This document shows positions 17,050 through 26,264 of a DNA stretch of 64,000 bases, in pieces. Numbering within the stretch: the stretch's first letter is position 1; every line of letters begins with the position of its first letter. The translations under genes and the position numbers were made by a program. This DNA is from VGDP01 sp964530335 (GTDB lineage: Bacteria; Pseudomonadota; Alphaproteobacteria; SP197): positions 9,499 through 73,498 of the forward strand of contig CAZGYG010000004.1 of assembly GCA_964530335.1 (NCBI GenBank), written 5' to 3'. Below the pieces are notes generated by a model. It was not told the origin of the DNA, did not search any database, and saw only the letters and a list, made by a program, of their open reading frames with translations.

Positions 17050-17732
17050 ATCCGGAGCCAGCGCCGGTTGACGGCGTAGACCAGGACGAGCACGCCGAAC
17101 GAGATCGCCAGCAGCAGCGCCGACATGCCGTGGGCGTAGCCGTACTCGAGCGATTCCACATGGTCGTAGATGGCGATGGACACCACCCGGGTGGTGCCCG
17201 GGATGTTGCCGCCGACCATGAGCACGACGCCGAACTCGCCCAGCGTGTGGGCGAAGCCCATGACCGCGGCGGTGACGAAGCCGCGCAGCGCGAGCGGCGC
17301 GGCCACGGTGGCGAAGCGGTCCCAAGGTCCGGCGCTGAGCACGGCGGCGGCCTCGAGCGGCCCTTCGCCGACCGCCTCGAACGCGTTCTGCAGCGGCTGC
17401 ACGACGAAGGGCAGGGAATAGACCACCGAGGCGACGACAAGGCCGGCGAAGGTGAAGGTCAGCGGCTGGCCGGCGAGCCCGAGCCAGGCCGCGCCGAGCG
17501 GGCCGTTGGGCCCGAGCAGGATCAACAGGTAGAAGCCGATGACCGTGGGCGGCAGCACCAGGGGCAGGGCGACGACCGCCTCGAAGATCGCCTTGCCGCG
17601 CACGCGGGTGCGCGCGAGCCACCAGGCGAGCGGTGTGCCCACCGCCAGCAGGGCGACGACCGTGACCAGGGCGAGCTTGAGCGTCAGCCACAAGGGCTCG
17701 AGCTCGCCCGACAGCGCTGCCTCGACCGACAC
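17046..17732 (-). CDS. modB: Molybdate ABC transporter permease ModB
   Basis: Inner-membrane permease of 228 aa with about five hydrophobic helices. The family pattern LPLVLPPTVIGFYLL appears near residue 57, and the EAA-type loop near EAAAVLSAGPWDRF contacts ModC. Length is normal for ModB. Gene order modA-modB-modC on the minus strand, with about 45 bp between modA and modB. Confidence 0.94.
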   Translation of the reverse strand: MSVEAALSGELEPLWLTLKLALVTVVALLAVGTPLAWWLARTRVRGKAIFEAVVALPLVLPPTVIGFYLLILLGPNGPLGAAWLGLAGQPLTFTFAGLVVASVVYSLPFVVQPLQNAFEAVGEGPLEAAAVLSAGPWDRFATVAAPLALRGFVTAAVMGFAHTLGEFGVVLMVGGNIPGTTRVVSIAIYDHVESLEYGYAHGMSALLLAISFGVLVLVYAVNRRWLRI

Positions 17733-17777
17733 GTTGCCTCCGTCCCGTACGGCGGCCGATCTTAGCCCGGGCGTCGC

Positions 17778-18530
17778 CTACGGTGTCGTGCCGTAACCGA
17801 AGGCGCGGATCGTCGCCTGGGCCTCGGCGCCCTTCAGGAAGTCGAGAAAGGCCAGGGCCGCGGCGTTGTCCGCGCCGTGCGCCAGCAGCACGGCCTGCTG
17901 CTCGATCGGCGCGTGGAGCTCGGGGTCCACATCCCAGCGGCAGCCCGGCCCGGCCGGGTCCGCGATGACCTGGGACAACGCGACGAACCCGGCCTCGGCG
18001 TTGGCGGTGGCGATGAAGGCGTAGGTCTGGCCCACGTCCTGGCCCTGGACGATGCGCGCCTCGACCTGGTCCCACAGGCCGAGTGCCTCCAGCGTCTCCC
18101 GCGCCGCCCGCCCGTAGGGCGCGATGGCCGGGTTCGCGATCGCGATTCGGCTGGCGGCGCGCAGGACATCCAGGCAGTCCTTGCCGGTCGCGGCCGGGCT
18201 GCGGCTCAGCAGCACGAGGCGGCCGTAGGCGTAGGCGAAACGGTTGGCGGCGATGGCGACGCCGTCCTCGACCAGGGCGGCGGGGCGCCCGGCGTCGGCG
18301 GCGAGGAACACGTCGAACGGCGCGCCCTGGCGGATCTGGGCGTAGAGCTGGCCGGTCGAGGCGGCGGCGATCGCGATGGCGTGGCCGGTCGCCGCCGTGA
18401 AAGCCGGCGCGAGCGCCTTGAGAGGCTGGGCGAAGTTGGTGGCGACCGCGACGATCGCGGTCTCGGCCCGCGCCGTGACCGCGGCGAGCGCGATGGCGAG
18501 CGCCGCGACCCAGCCGAACCGTGCGACCAT
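17778..18530 (-). CDS. modA: Molybdate-binding periplasmic protein ModA
   Basis: Periplasmic oxyanion-binding protein of 250 aa. It begins with a signal peptide (positive start, hydrophobic core, TARAE cleavage region near residues 20-23). The mature chain opens with VAVATNFAQPLKALA, and the STGQLYAQI and APFDVFLAADAGRPA stretches that shape the molybdate/tungstate site follow. Internal start chosen from the signal peptide. It ends the modABC set and sits 11 bp downstream of phaR, which is on the same strand. Confidence 0.92.
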   Translation of the reverse strand: MVARFGWVAALAIALAAVTARAETAIVAVATNFAQPLKALAPAFTAATGHAIAIAAASTGQLYAQIRQGAPFDVFLAADAGRPAALVEDGVAIAANRFAYAYGRLVLLSRSPAATGKDCLDVLRAASRIAIANPAIAPYGRAARETLEALGLWDQVEARIVQGQDVGQTYAFIATANAEAGFVALSQVIADPAGPGCRWDVDPELHAPIEQQAVLLAHGADNAAALAFLDFLKGAEAQATIRAFGYGTTP

Positions 18531-18541
18531 CGCCGTCCGGA

Positions 18542-19132
18542 TCAGCCTCCCGCCTTGCGGGCGAGCGCGTCGATCTGCCGCTTCAGCGCCTCGATCTGGT
18601 CCTTGAGGTCGGTGAGTTCGCCGGTCCTCGCGGGGGGAGCGTCGCCGGCGGCGGCGGCGGGCGCGGCCTGGGCGAAGGGGTAGAACATGCCCAGCGCCTT
18701 CTGGAACATGGCCGTGTTCTCCTTGGCCAGGCCCTCGAGCTGGCCGAATGGGTAGAAGCCGCCGAAGGCCTCCTGGACCACCGTACGGTACTGCTCCTGG
18801 TTGTGTTTGAACGCCGACATGCTGAGCTCGAGGTAGCGGGGCACGAAGCTCTGCAGGTTGTCGCCGTAATAGCCGATGAGCTGGCGCAGGAAACCGATCG
18901 GCAGCAGGCTCGGCCCCTTGGACTCCTCCTCCAGGATGATCTGGGTCAGGACCCCATGGGTGATGTCGTCGCCGGATTTGGCGTCGAACACGACGAAATC
19001 GGTGCCGTCCTTGACCATGCGGCAAAGATGGTCGAGCGTGACGTAGCTCGACGTCGCCGTGTTGTAGAGCCGACGATTGGCGTATTTCTTGATGACAATC
19101 CGTTCCTTGCCCGCTTCGGTCGGCTCGGCCAT
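18542..19132 (-). CDS. phaR: Polyhydroxyalkanoate synthesis repressor PhaR
   Basis: Transcriptional regulator of 196 aa that binds DNA and PHA granules and represses phasin genes. The N-terminal PHB/PHA accumulation domain begins with IVIKKYANRRLYNTATSSYV (about residues 11-30), the DNA-binding part of the family. A second accumulation-regulator repeat follows at about 75-140, and the C-terminus ends in a coiled coil (ELTDLKDQIEALKRQIDAL). It diverges from the storage genes at 19234, so the 101-bp gap is the probable PhaR-controlled region. Confidence 0.94.
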   Translation of the reverse strand: MAEPTEAGKERIVIKKYANRRLYNTATSSYVTLDHLCRMVKDGTDFVVFDAKSGDDITHGVLTQIILEEESKGPSLLPIGFLRQLIGYYGDNLQSFVPRYLELSMSAFKHNQEQYRTVVQEAFGGFYPFGQLEGLAKENTAMFQKALGMFYPFAQAAPAAAAGDAPPARTGELTDLKDQIEALKRQIDALARKAGG

Positions 19133-19233
19133 GGCCGTGGCTCCTTCGCGCTGCGCGCGCCGCCTGAATCTGGCCCCTGCCTACCTTCTTCGCAAGCGCA
19201 CACAGAATTTTCGCAGCGCGGTATATTGCCGCC

Positions 19234-19590
19234 ATGAGCGAGGACAAGACGAAGACCAAGGACGGGGCCATGGCCGAGGGCAAGGACCACGCCGATCTGG
19301 CGCGCCGGTATCTGGACCTGTGGCAACGGCAGGTGGCCGCGATGGCCACCGACCCCGCCCTGGTCGAACTGGCCCGCCGCTTCTTCCAGCCGTTCGGGAC
19401 CGGCGATGGCGCTGACGCCGCAACGGCCAGGTCCGCGCCCGCTGCCGCTGCATCTGGCGACATCGTGGCTCGTCTCGACGAGCTCGCTCGCCGCCTTGCC
19501 GCTTGCGAGGAGCGGCTCGCTGCCCTGGAGCCCGGAGCTCGAGGCGGCGGGGCAGGCGCTCGCCCACGAGCTCGCCGCCGCCGATCCTGA
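19234..19590 (+). CDS. Small coiled-coil protein, possible PHA-synthase partner
   Basis: Acidic then basic protein of 118 aa that I do not recognise firmly. Residues about 20-50 contain an amphipathic stretch rich in Trp, Leu and Arg (DLARRYLDLWQRQ), followed by an Ala-rich linker, a heptad region (DIVARLDELARRLAACEERL, about 75-95) and an Arg-rich tail. This profile recalls phasins and the PhaE/PhaR subunits of class III/IV PHA synthases, and the gene lies between phaR and a PhaC-like gene. A TATATT element ends 7 bp before the ATG. Its 3' half overlaps the PhaC-like frame by up to 185 bp. Confidence 0.6.
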   Translation: MSEDKTKTKDGAMAEGKDHADLARRYLDLWQRQVAAMATDPALVELARRFFQPFGTGDGADAATARSAPAAAASGDIVARLDELARRLAACEERLAALEPGARGGGAGARPRARRRRS

Positions 19591-20620
19591 GGCCCTGGCC
19601 CGCGCGGTCGGGGACGAGGCGGAGCATCGCCTCGCCAGCCTGGTCGACGGGGTCGAGGCCTACCAGCGCCATCCTTACCGGCGCCAGCCGCCGGCCGTGC
19701 GCGTGGCCTGGCAGGCGGGCACGACGCGCCTGCTCGATTACGGCCCGCCGGGCGCGCCGCCATTGCTCGTGGTGCCGTCGCTCATCAACCGGGCCTACGT
19801 GCTCGACCTGGCGCCCGAATGCAGCCTGCTCGGCGCGCTCAAGGCGCAAGGCCTGCGGCCGTACCTGGTCGACTGGGATGCTCCCGGCGCGGCCGAGCGC
19901 GCGTTCACGTTTACGGATTACATCGCCGGCCGGCTCGAGCGCGCGCTCGACGCCGTGCTGGCCGAATCGGGCCCGCCGGTCGTGATCGGCTACTGCATGG
20001 GCGGCAACCTGGCGCTGGCGCTGGCGCTTCGGCGCCGCCGCGACATCGCCGGGCTCGCCCTGCTGGCGACGCCGTGGGACTTCGGCCAGGACGCGCCGCC
20101 GTACGCGCGCCTGTTCGCCACGCCGGCGGCGCGCTGGGCGCTGCGCCGGATGGGCATGCTGCCCGTCGACCTGATCCAGGCTCTGCTGGCCACGCTCGAC
20201 CCCAACCAGGTGCCGAACAAGATGCGGTCGTTCGCCCGCCTCGATCCGTCGTCGGCGTCGTCGCGCGTGTTCGTCGCGCTCGAGGACTGGCTCAACGACG
20301 GCGTGGCGCTGGCCGGGCCGGTGGCCGAGGAATGCCTGGCCGGCTGGTACGGGCTCAACGAACCCGCGCGAGGGGCTTGGCGCGTGGCCGGCGAGCCGGT
20401 GTTGCCCGAGTCCTGGCCGGGGCCGACGCTCGTGGTCGTGCCGGCGCGCGACCGCATCGTGCCGCCGGCCTCCGCCGAGGCCCTGGCCCGCGCCTTGCCC
20501 GGGGCGCAAGTGCTGCGCCCGGCGGCCGGTCACATCGGCATGGTCGTCGGACGCAACGCCCTGACCGTGCTGTGGCGCCCGCTCGGCGACTGGCTGGCCG
20601 CGACGCTTTCCCGCGCGTGA
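19406..20620 (+). CDS. phaC: PhaC-like polyhydroxyalkanoate synthase (class III-like)
   Basis: Alpha/beta-hydrolase-fold protein of 404 aa from this start. The lipase-like box is GYCMGG with Cys197 as nucleophile, the form that distinguishes PHA synthases from serine hydrolases; the acid lies in VPARDRIVPP and the base in AGHIGMVVG. The size is near class III PhaC (~355-370 aa) and lacks the long N-terminal domain of class I. The start is uncertain: ATG 19406 overlaps the coiled-coil gene by 185 bp, and TTG 19496 would shorten the overlap. phaA and phaB follow, giving a complete acetyl-CoA to PHB route. Confidence 0.8.
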   Translation: MALTPQRPGPRPLPLHLATSWLVSTSSLAALPLARSGSLPWSPELEAAGQALAHELAAADPEALARAVGDEAEHRLASLVDGVEAYQRHPYRRQPPAVRVAWQAGTTRLLDYGPPGAPPLLVVPSLINRAYVLDLAPECSLLGALKAQGLRPYLVDWDAPGAAERAFTFTDYIAGRLERALDAVLAESGPPVVIGYCMGGNLALALALRRRRDIAGLALLATPWDFGQDAPPYARLFATPAARWALRRMGMLPVDLIQALLATLDPNQVPNKMRSFARLDPSSASSRVFVALEDWLNDGVALAGPVAEECLAGWYGLNEPARGAWRVAGEPVLPESWPGPTLVVVPARDRIVPPASAEALARALPGAQVLRPAAGHIGMVVGRNALTVLWRPLGDWLAATLSRA

Positions 20621-20695
20621 CGGGGCGCGGTTGCAATCCCCGCTCCATTGGGGAAAGGTGACGCGAAAGCGGGATCAGGAACGAGGACCACAACC

Positions 20696-21871
<1,176 letters not shown>

Positions 21872-21891
21872 ACGAGCCGGGAGAGCGAGTC

Positions 21892-22614
21892 ATGGCTCGG
21901 GTCGCGCTCGTGACCGGCGGCACGCGCGGCATCGGCGCGGCGATCAGCCGGGCGCTGAAGGACGCCGGCTACAAGGTCGCGGCCAACTACGGCGGCAACC
22001 GGGCCAGGGCCGACGCCTTCTCCCGGGACACCGGCATCCCGAGCTACCAGTGGGACGTCGGCGACTTCAAGGCGACGGCGACCGGCATCGCCAGCGTCAC
22101 CGACGATCTCGGCGCCATCGACGTGCTGGTCAACAACGCCGGCATCACCCGCGACGCGCCGCTGCACCGCATGACCGAGGAGCAGTGGGACGAGGTGATC
22201 CGCGTCGATCTGTCGAGCTGCTACAACACGTGCCGCGCGGTCGTCGACGGCATGCGCGAACGCGGCTTCGGGCGCATCGTCAACATCTCGTCGATCAACG
22301 GCCAGGCCGGCCAGTTCGGCCAGGCCAACTACTCGGCCGCCAAGGCCGGCATCATCGGCTTCACCAAGGCGCTCGCGCTGGAAGGCGCCCGGCGCGGCAT
22401 CACGGTCAACGCCATTTGCCCGGGCTACATCGACACCGAGATGGTCCAGGCGGTGCCCGATAACGTGCTCCAGACCATCATCGCCAGGATTCCGGTGGGG
22501 CGGCTCGGCTCGGCCGAGGAAATCGCCCGCGCGGTCCTGTTCCTGGTCGCCGACGAGGCGGGGTTCGTCACCGGCGCGACGCTGACCATCAACGGCGGCC
22601 AGTACCTGACCTAG
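21892..22614 (+). CDS. phaB: Acetoacetyl-CoA reductase PhaB
   Basis: NADPH-type short-chain dehydrogenase of 240 aa reducing acetoacetyl-CoA to (R)-3-hydroxybutyryl-CoA. Cofactor motif TGGTRGIG is at residues 8-15, NNAG follows near residue 83, and the catalytic Ser, Tyr and Lys lie in NISSINGQ and YSAAK. A GGGAGAG ribosome site precedes the ATG. The very high match to the PhaB pattern and its position after phaA leave little doubt over FabG. Confidence 0.93.
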   Translation: MARVALVTGGTRGIGAAISRALKDAGYKVAANYGGNRARADAFSRDTGIPSYQWDVGDFKATATGIASVTDDLGAIDVLVNNAGITRDAPLHRMTEEQWDEVIRVDLSSCYNTCRAVVDGMRERGFGRIVNISSINGQAGQFGQANYSAAKAGIIGFTKALALEGARRGITVNAICPGYIDTEMVQAVPDNVLQTIIARIPVGRLGSAEEIARAVLFLVADEAGFVTGATLTINGGQYLT

Positions 22615-22775
22615 CTGGATCGCGCCTAGGGCTCAGGCCGACCAACTCGAATTCGGGCGCATTGCCGCCGCGATCGCGTGGGTGGATGAGACGATCCGAG
22701 CCTCGGCTCGCTGGCATCCGTTCAAGACCGTTCGCCGAACTTTTCATCCAAGGCACGACGCCCCAGGGCGATCGC

Positions 22776-22804
22776 TTGACCCATCTTTGGACCGTAATTA
22801 CAAT
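22776..22804 (+). promoter_or_regulatory. Sigma-70-type promoter of the mazEF pair
   Basis: A -35 element TTGACC (22776-22781) and a -10 element TACAAT (22799-22804) are separated by exactly 17 bp, and the -10 ends 26 bp before the MazE ATG. The palindrome GTAATTAC (22794-22801) overlaps the -10, where autorepression by a MazE-MazF complex would be expected. Confidence 0.65.
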
Positions 22805-22830
22805 GGGCGTCCAACCATTCGTGGGTCGAG

Positions 22831-23082
22831 ATGAAGGTCAACGTCGTCCGGATCGGAAATTCGCGAGGCATTAGGCTTCCGAAGGCGATCATCGATCAGT
22901 GTCGCTTTGGCGAGAGCGTGGAGCTCGCCGTTCGCGGGGAAACCCTCCACGTCCGGGCCGCCAAGGACGTCCGCGAGGGTTGGAGCGACGCCTTCGCCGC
23001 CATGGCGGACAACGAAGACGATGGCTTGATCGACGGCGAACAACGACCGACCGCCTGGGACCGGTCGGAATGGCGGTGGTGA
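22831..23082 (+). CDS. mazE: MazE-type antitoxin (AbrB/SpoVT fold)
   Basis: Antitoxin of 83 aa with an N-terminal swapped-hairpin DNA-binding domain (KVNVVRIGNSRGIRLPKAI, residues 2-20) and an acidic, Trp-containing C-terminal tail that would wrap and block the toxin. It overlaps the MazF frame by 13 bp (23070-23082), the usual toxin-antitoxin arrangement. Composition of this pair looks less GC-rich than the flanking genes, as often seen for mobile modules. Confidence 0.88.
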   Translation: MKVNVVRIGNSRGIRLPKAIIDQCRFGESVELAVRGETLHVRAAKDVREGWSDAFAAMADNEDDGLIDGEQRPTAWDRSEWRW

Positions 23083-23405
23083 CCGCGGTTCGACGGTTCG
23101 TGGTCTATCTGGTCGCGCTCGATCCCACCCAGGGCGCCGAACTGCGCAAGACTCGGCCGTGTGTCGTCGTCTCCCCCGACGAGATGAACCGAAACATCGC
23201 CACCGTGATCGTCGCGCCCATGACGTCGCGATTGCGCGGTTATCCGACGCGCATTCCGACCCGATTCGGCGGAAAAAAGGGCGAAGTGGTCCTCGATCAA
23301 TTGCGGACCGTGGACAAGTCCCGCCTGATCCGGCGACTCGGATCACTGGATGCGGCCACGCAAAGGTCCGTGCTCAGGGTTCTGGCCGAAATGTTCGCGC
23401 CCTGA
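23070..23405 (+). CDS. mazF: MazF-type mRNA interferase toxin
   Basis: PemK/MazF-family endoribonuclease of 111 aa. After a short lead it has the family strand YLVALDPTQGAELRKTRPCV (about residues 13-32; the Arg and Pro-Cys-Val region is conserved), then VIVAPMTS and a late GEVVLDQLRTVDK segment. The ATG at 23070 lies inside the end of mazE. It would cleave mRNA when MazE is degraded; the cleavage motif cannot be predicted here. Confidence 0.88.
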   Translation: MAVVTAVRRFVVYLVALDPTQGAELRKTRPCVVVSPDEMNRNIATVIVAPMTSRLRGYPTRIPTRFGGKKGEVVLDQLRTVDKSRLIRRLGSLDAATQRSVLRVLAEMFAP

Positions 23406-23457
23406 GAGCCGATCACGTGGTGCGAACGAGCGGGCCGGCGAACCGCGCCGTCCCCGG

Positions 23458-24075
23458 CTACACCGGGTCCTTCGGACCCGAGCCCGCCATTGACGGGCGC
23501 TTGGAGAAGGACTTGAACCAGCGGCCGAGCTTGGTCCGGCCCTTGCGCCACTTGAGGTCCGGGAACCGGAAATCGAGGTAGCCGAGCGCGCAGCCCATGG
23601 TGATCGTGCCCACCGTGGGCGCGCGCCCGATCTCCTTGGCCACGAGCATCGCCTCGAACGCGTCCAGCGCGGTCGTGATCTTCTTCATGTGCTTGTCGAC
23701 GAACGGCTGGTGCTGCTTCTCGGCGGGGCGCTGCTTGCGCTCGCCCATGACCAGCACCGCCGCGTCGAGCACGCCGTCGCCGAGCGCCTGGAGCTTGAGC
23801 GCCTTGAACCGCTTCGGCCCGCGCGCCGGAATCAGCCGGCGCCCCTTGGCCTGGCTGTCGAGGTACTCGCAGATGACCGGGCTGTCGAACAGCACCTCGC
23901 CTTCGTCGGTCACGAGCGCCGGCACCTTGCCCAGCGGGTTGAGGCGATCGAGTCCCGAGGCCGGGTCCGCCGCGTTGGTGGGGACGAGATCGACGCGATC
24001 CGAGAGTCCCTTCTCGGCGGCGGTGACGACGACCTTGCGCACGTAGGGCGAGGTCGGAGAGAAGCGCAGCTTCAT
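23458..24075 (-). CDS. Glutathione S-transferase family protein
   Basis: Thioredoxin-fold GST of 205 aa. It opens with KLRFSPTSPYVRKV (the SPY/SPF region near residues 7-10 supplies the glutathione contact), has the cis-Pro element GKVPALV and the DSPVICEYLD helix that binds the gamma-glutamyl group, and then an all-helical C-terminal domain. The basic C-terminus is unusual but short. It follows gloB on the same strand after 17 bp, so both may serve glutathione-based detoxification. Confidence 0.9.
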   Translation of the reverse strand: MKLRFSPTSPYVRKVVVTAAEKGLSDRVDLVPTNAADPASGLDRLNPLGKVPALVTDEGEVLFDSPVICEYLDSQAKGRRLIPARGPKRFKALKLQALGDGVLDAAVLVMGERKQRPAEKQHQPFVDKHMKKITTALDAFEAMLVAKEIGRAPTVGTITMGCALGYLDFRFPDLKWRKGRTKLGRWFKSFSKRPSMAGSGPKDPV

Positions 24076-24092
24076 CGCGGTCTCCTTAGTCC

Positions 24093-24869
24093 CTAGAAGT
24101 TGTCCTTCAGCCGCCGGACGGCGGCGAACACGGTGGCGGCATCGGCCGCCTCGAGGTTCAGCCGGCGGCGGATTTCCGGGCTTTCGGGCCTGAGGAACGG
24201 GTTGGTCTCCCGCTCCTCGGCCAGCGTCGATGGCACGGTCGGAAGGCCCGCGGCCCGCGCCGCGTCGATCGCGCGCGCCCGCCGGCCGAGCGCCGCGTTG
24301 CCCGGCTCGACGGTGAGCGCGAAGCGCGCGTTGGCCTGGGTGTATTCGTGGCCGCAGTAGACCTGGGTCGCCCCCGGCAGCCGACGCAGCCTGGCGAGGC
24401 TCGACCACATCTGGGCCGGCGTGCCCTCGAACAGACGGCCGCAGCCCAGCGCGAACAGGGTGTCGCCCACGAACAGCGCCTCGGATTCGGCGAACCAGTA
24501 GGCGATGTGGCCGCGGGTGTGGCCGGGTATGTCGAACACCTCGGCCGAGGCCTCGCCGAAGCGATAGACCTCGCCGTCGCCGACGGCCACATCGATTCCG
24601 GGGATGCGCGCCCGATCGGCCAGCGGCCCGACGACCGTGCAGCCGGTCGCCTTCTTGAGCGCCAGGTTGCCGCCGACGTGGTCGCCGTGGTGGTGGGTGT
24701 TGAGGATGTGGGTCAGTCGCCAGCCGCGCGCCCCGAGGGCGGCCAGCACGGGATCGGCCACCGACGGGTCGACGACACCGACCACACCCGCCGCCGCTTC
24801 GCGCACGAGGTAGACGTAGTTGTCCGTGAGGACGGGAATCTGGACGATCTCGAGGCGGGCCATGGCCAC
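24093..24869 (-). CDS. gloB: Hydroxyacylglutathione hydrolase (glyoxalase II)
   Basis: Metallo-beta-lactamase-fold thioesterase of 258 aa hydrolysing S-lactoylglutathione. The binuclear metal motif THHHGDH is near residues 58-64, later ligands lie in PGHTRGH, GDTLFALGCGR and YCGHEYT, and the C-terminal region contains the family's NPFLR. It diverges from a methyltransferase gene with only 38 bp between starts, an arrangement common in alphaproteobacteria. Confidence 0.95.
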   Translation of the reverse strand: MAMARLEIVQIPVLTDNYVYLVREAAAGVVGVVDPSVADPVLAALGARGWRLTHILNTHHHGDHVGGNLALKKATGCTVVGPLADRARIPGIDVAVGDGEVYRFGEASAEVFDIPGHTRGHIAYWFAESEALFVGDTLFALGCGRLFEGTPAQMWSSLARLRRLPGATQVYCGHEYTQANARFALTVEPGNAALGRRARAIDAARAAGLPTVPSTLAEERETNPFLRPESPEIRRRLNLEAADAATVFAAVRRLKDNF

Positions 24870-24907
24870 GGGCCGCCGGGCGGCCCCTATGTTAGAGTCG
24901 TGCGACG

Positions 24908-25657
24908 ATGTACCAAGATGTCGTCGATCTCAACGTCTTCTATAACAGCTTTCGCGGCCAGGTCGCCCGTCGTCAGGTCCGCGCGCGCATTCGCGGCCAT
25001 TGGGCCTCGGTCGCCGGCCTCGGCGTGCTTGGGCTCGGTTTCGCGACGCCCTATCTGCGCCTGTTCCGCGACGAGGCCAGGCGCACCGTCGCGGTCATGC
25101 CAGCCGCCCAGGGCATTTCGCCGTGGCCCGGCGACGGGCCGTCGCTGGTTTCGCTGGCCGACGAGACCGAACTGCCGTTTCCCGACGAATCCTTCGATCG
25201 CGTTCTCCTGGTCCACGCCATCGAAACGAGCGAGAGCGTGCGCGCCATGCTGCGCGAGGTGTGGCGCGTGCTCGCGGGCAGCGGCCGGCTGCTGGTCGTG
25301 GCGCCGAACCGGCGCGGCCTGTGGGCGCGCATCGAGAACAACCCGTTCGCCCACGGCCATCCGTTCAGCGAATCCCAGCTCACGCGGCTGCTGCGCGAGG
25401 CCCAGTTCTCGCCCGAGAGCGCGTCGACCGCGCTCTACGTACCGCCGAGCAACCTGCGGCTCGCGCTGCGCGCGGCCGGGGCCTGGGAGAGCATCGGGCA
25501 TCGCTGGGGACTGCCCTTCGCCGGCGTGATCCTGGTCGAGGCGACCAAGCGCATCTACGCCGCGACGCCCGAGCGCGCGCGTGCCCGCCGGGCGCGGCTG
25601 CGCCCGGCGTTGGCGTTGCCGGGCGCCCCAGGCGGCGTCACGCCGGGGGGCGGCTGA
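24908..25657 (+). CDS. SAM-dependent methyltransferase, class I
   Basis: Methyltransferase-fold protein of 249 aa. A Rossmann strand GLGVLGLGFATPYL (residues 37-50) binds SAM, LPFPDESFDRVLLVHAIE is the motif of the UbiE/type-11 group (about 92-109), and LREVWRVLAGSGRLLVVAPN follows. The substrate is unknown. Its conserved divergence from gloB is the only functional hint. The C-terminus is Arg/Ala-rich and overlaps the metW stop by 20 bp on the other strand. Confidence 0.85.
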   Translation: MYQDVVDLNVFYNSFRGQVARRQVRARIRGHWASVAGLGVLGLGFATPYLRLFRDEARRTVAVMPAAQGISPWPGDGPSLVSLADETELPFPDESFDRVLLVHAIETSESVRAMLREVWRVLAGSGRLLVVAPNRRGLWARIENNPFAHGHPFSESQLTRLLREAQFSPESASTALYVPPSNLRLALRAAGAWESIGHRWGLPFAGVILVEATKRIYAATPERARARRARLRPALALPGAPGGVTPGGG

Positions 25658-26264
25658 GCAGGAACACGGCCTCGCGCGCGAGGAGGTTGGCGCAACGGCC
25701 GAGCGGCGCGACCGTGCCGTGCTCGCGCACGACCCAGCCGCGTTCGATGACGATGCCGGCACGCCGGCACAGCTCGACGAAGTCGGCGACGGAGCAGGGA
25801 TGGATGCTCGGCGTGCGGTACCAGGGCTGTTCGATCAGCGTGCCGCCCGGCACCCGGCCGCCGAACGCGAGTTCGAGGCGCGCGCTCCAATGCCCGAAGT
25901 TCGCGAACGAAACGATCGCGCGCCGGCCGATGCGCAACATCTGCTCGAGCACGCGGCGCGGCCGGCCGACCGCCTGCAGCGTCTGGCTCAGCACGACGAC
26001 GTCGAACGAGGCGTCAGGGTAGTCGGCCAGGTCGATGTCCGCGTTGCCCTGGATGACCGAAAGTCCGCGCGTGACGCAGGCGTTGACGCCGGCCATGGAA
26101 AGCTCGATGCCGCGGCCGTCGACCTCCTTCTCGCGCCACAGCGTCTCGAGCAGATGGCCGTCGCCGCAGCCGATGTCGAGCACGCGCGCGCCCTTGGGCA
26201 CCAGGTCGGCAACCAGCCGCAAGTCGGGGCGCAGGAGCCGGCGCCCGTCCGCGGCTCCGGTCAT
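25638..26264 (-). CDS. metW: Methionine biosynthesis protein MetW
   Basis: Methyltransferase-like protein of 208 aa that accompanies MetX in many proteobacteria and is needed for its full activity. SAM-fold motif VLDIGCGDGHLLETL is near residues 28-42, then GRGIELS, and the MetW signature continues with VVLSQTLQAV and FANFGHW. Start ATG 26264 overlaps the metX stop (ATGA, 26261-26264). Confidence 0.93.
   Translation of the reverse strand: MTGAADGRRLLRPDLRLVADLVPKGARVLDIGCGDGHLLETLWREKEVDGRGIELSMAGVNACVTRGLSVIQGNADIDLADYPDASFDVVVLSQTLQAVGRPRRVLEQMLRIGRRAIVSFANFGHWSARLELAFGGRVPGGTLIEQPWYRTPSIHPCSVADFVELCRRAGIVIERGWVVREHGTVAPLGRCANLLAREAVFLLSRPPA

Noticed and set aside
22662..22874. 70-codon open frame ahead of mazE
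   Set aside because: It crosses the mazEF promoter and runs into the mazE start in another frame, and its product shows no recognisable pattern.
23464..23480. Hairpin CGGGTCC-TTC-GGACCCG near the end of the GST gene
   Set aside because: It lies inside the last codons of the gene and has no T-run, so I do not call it a terminator.
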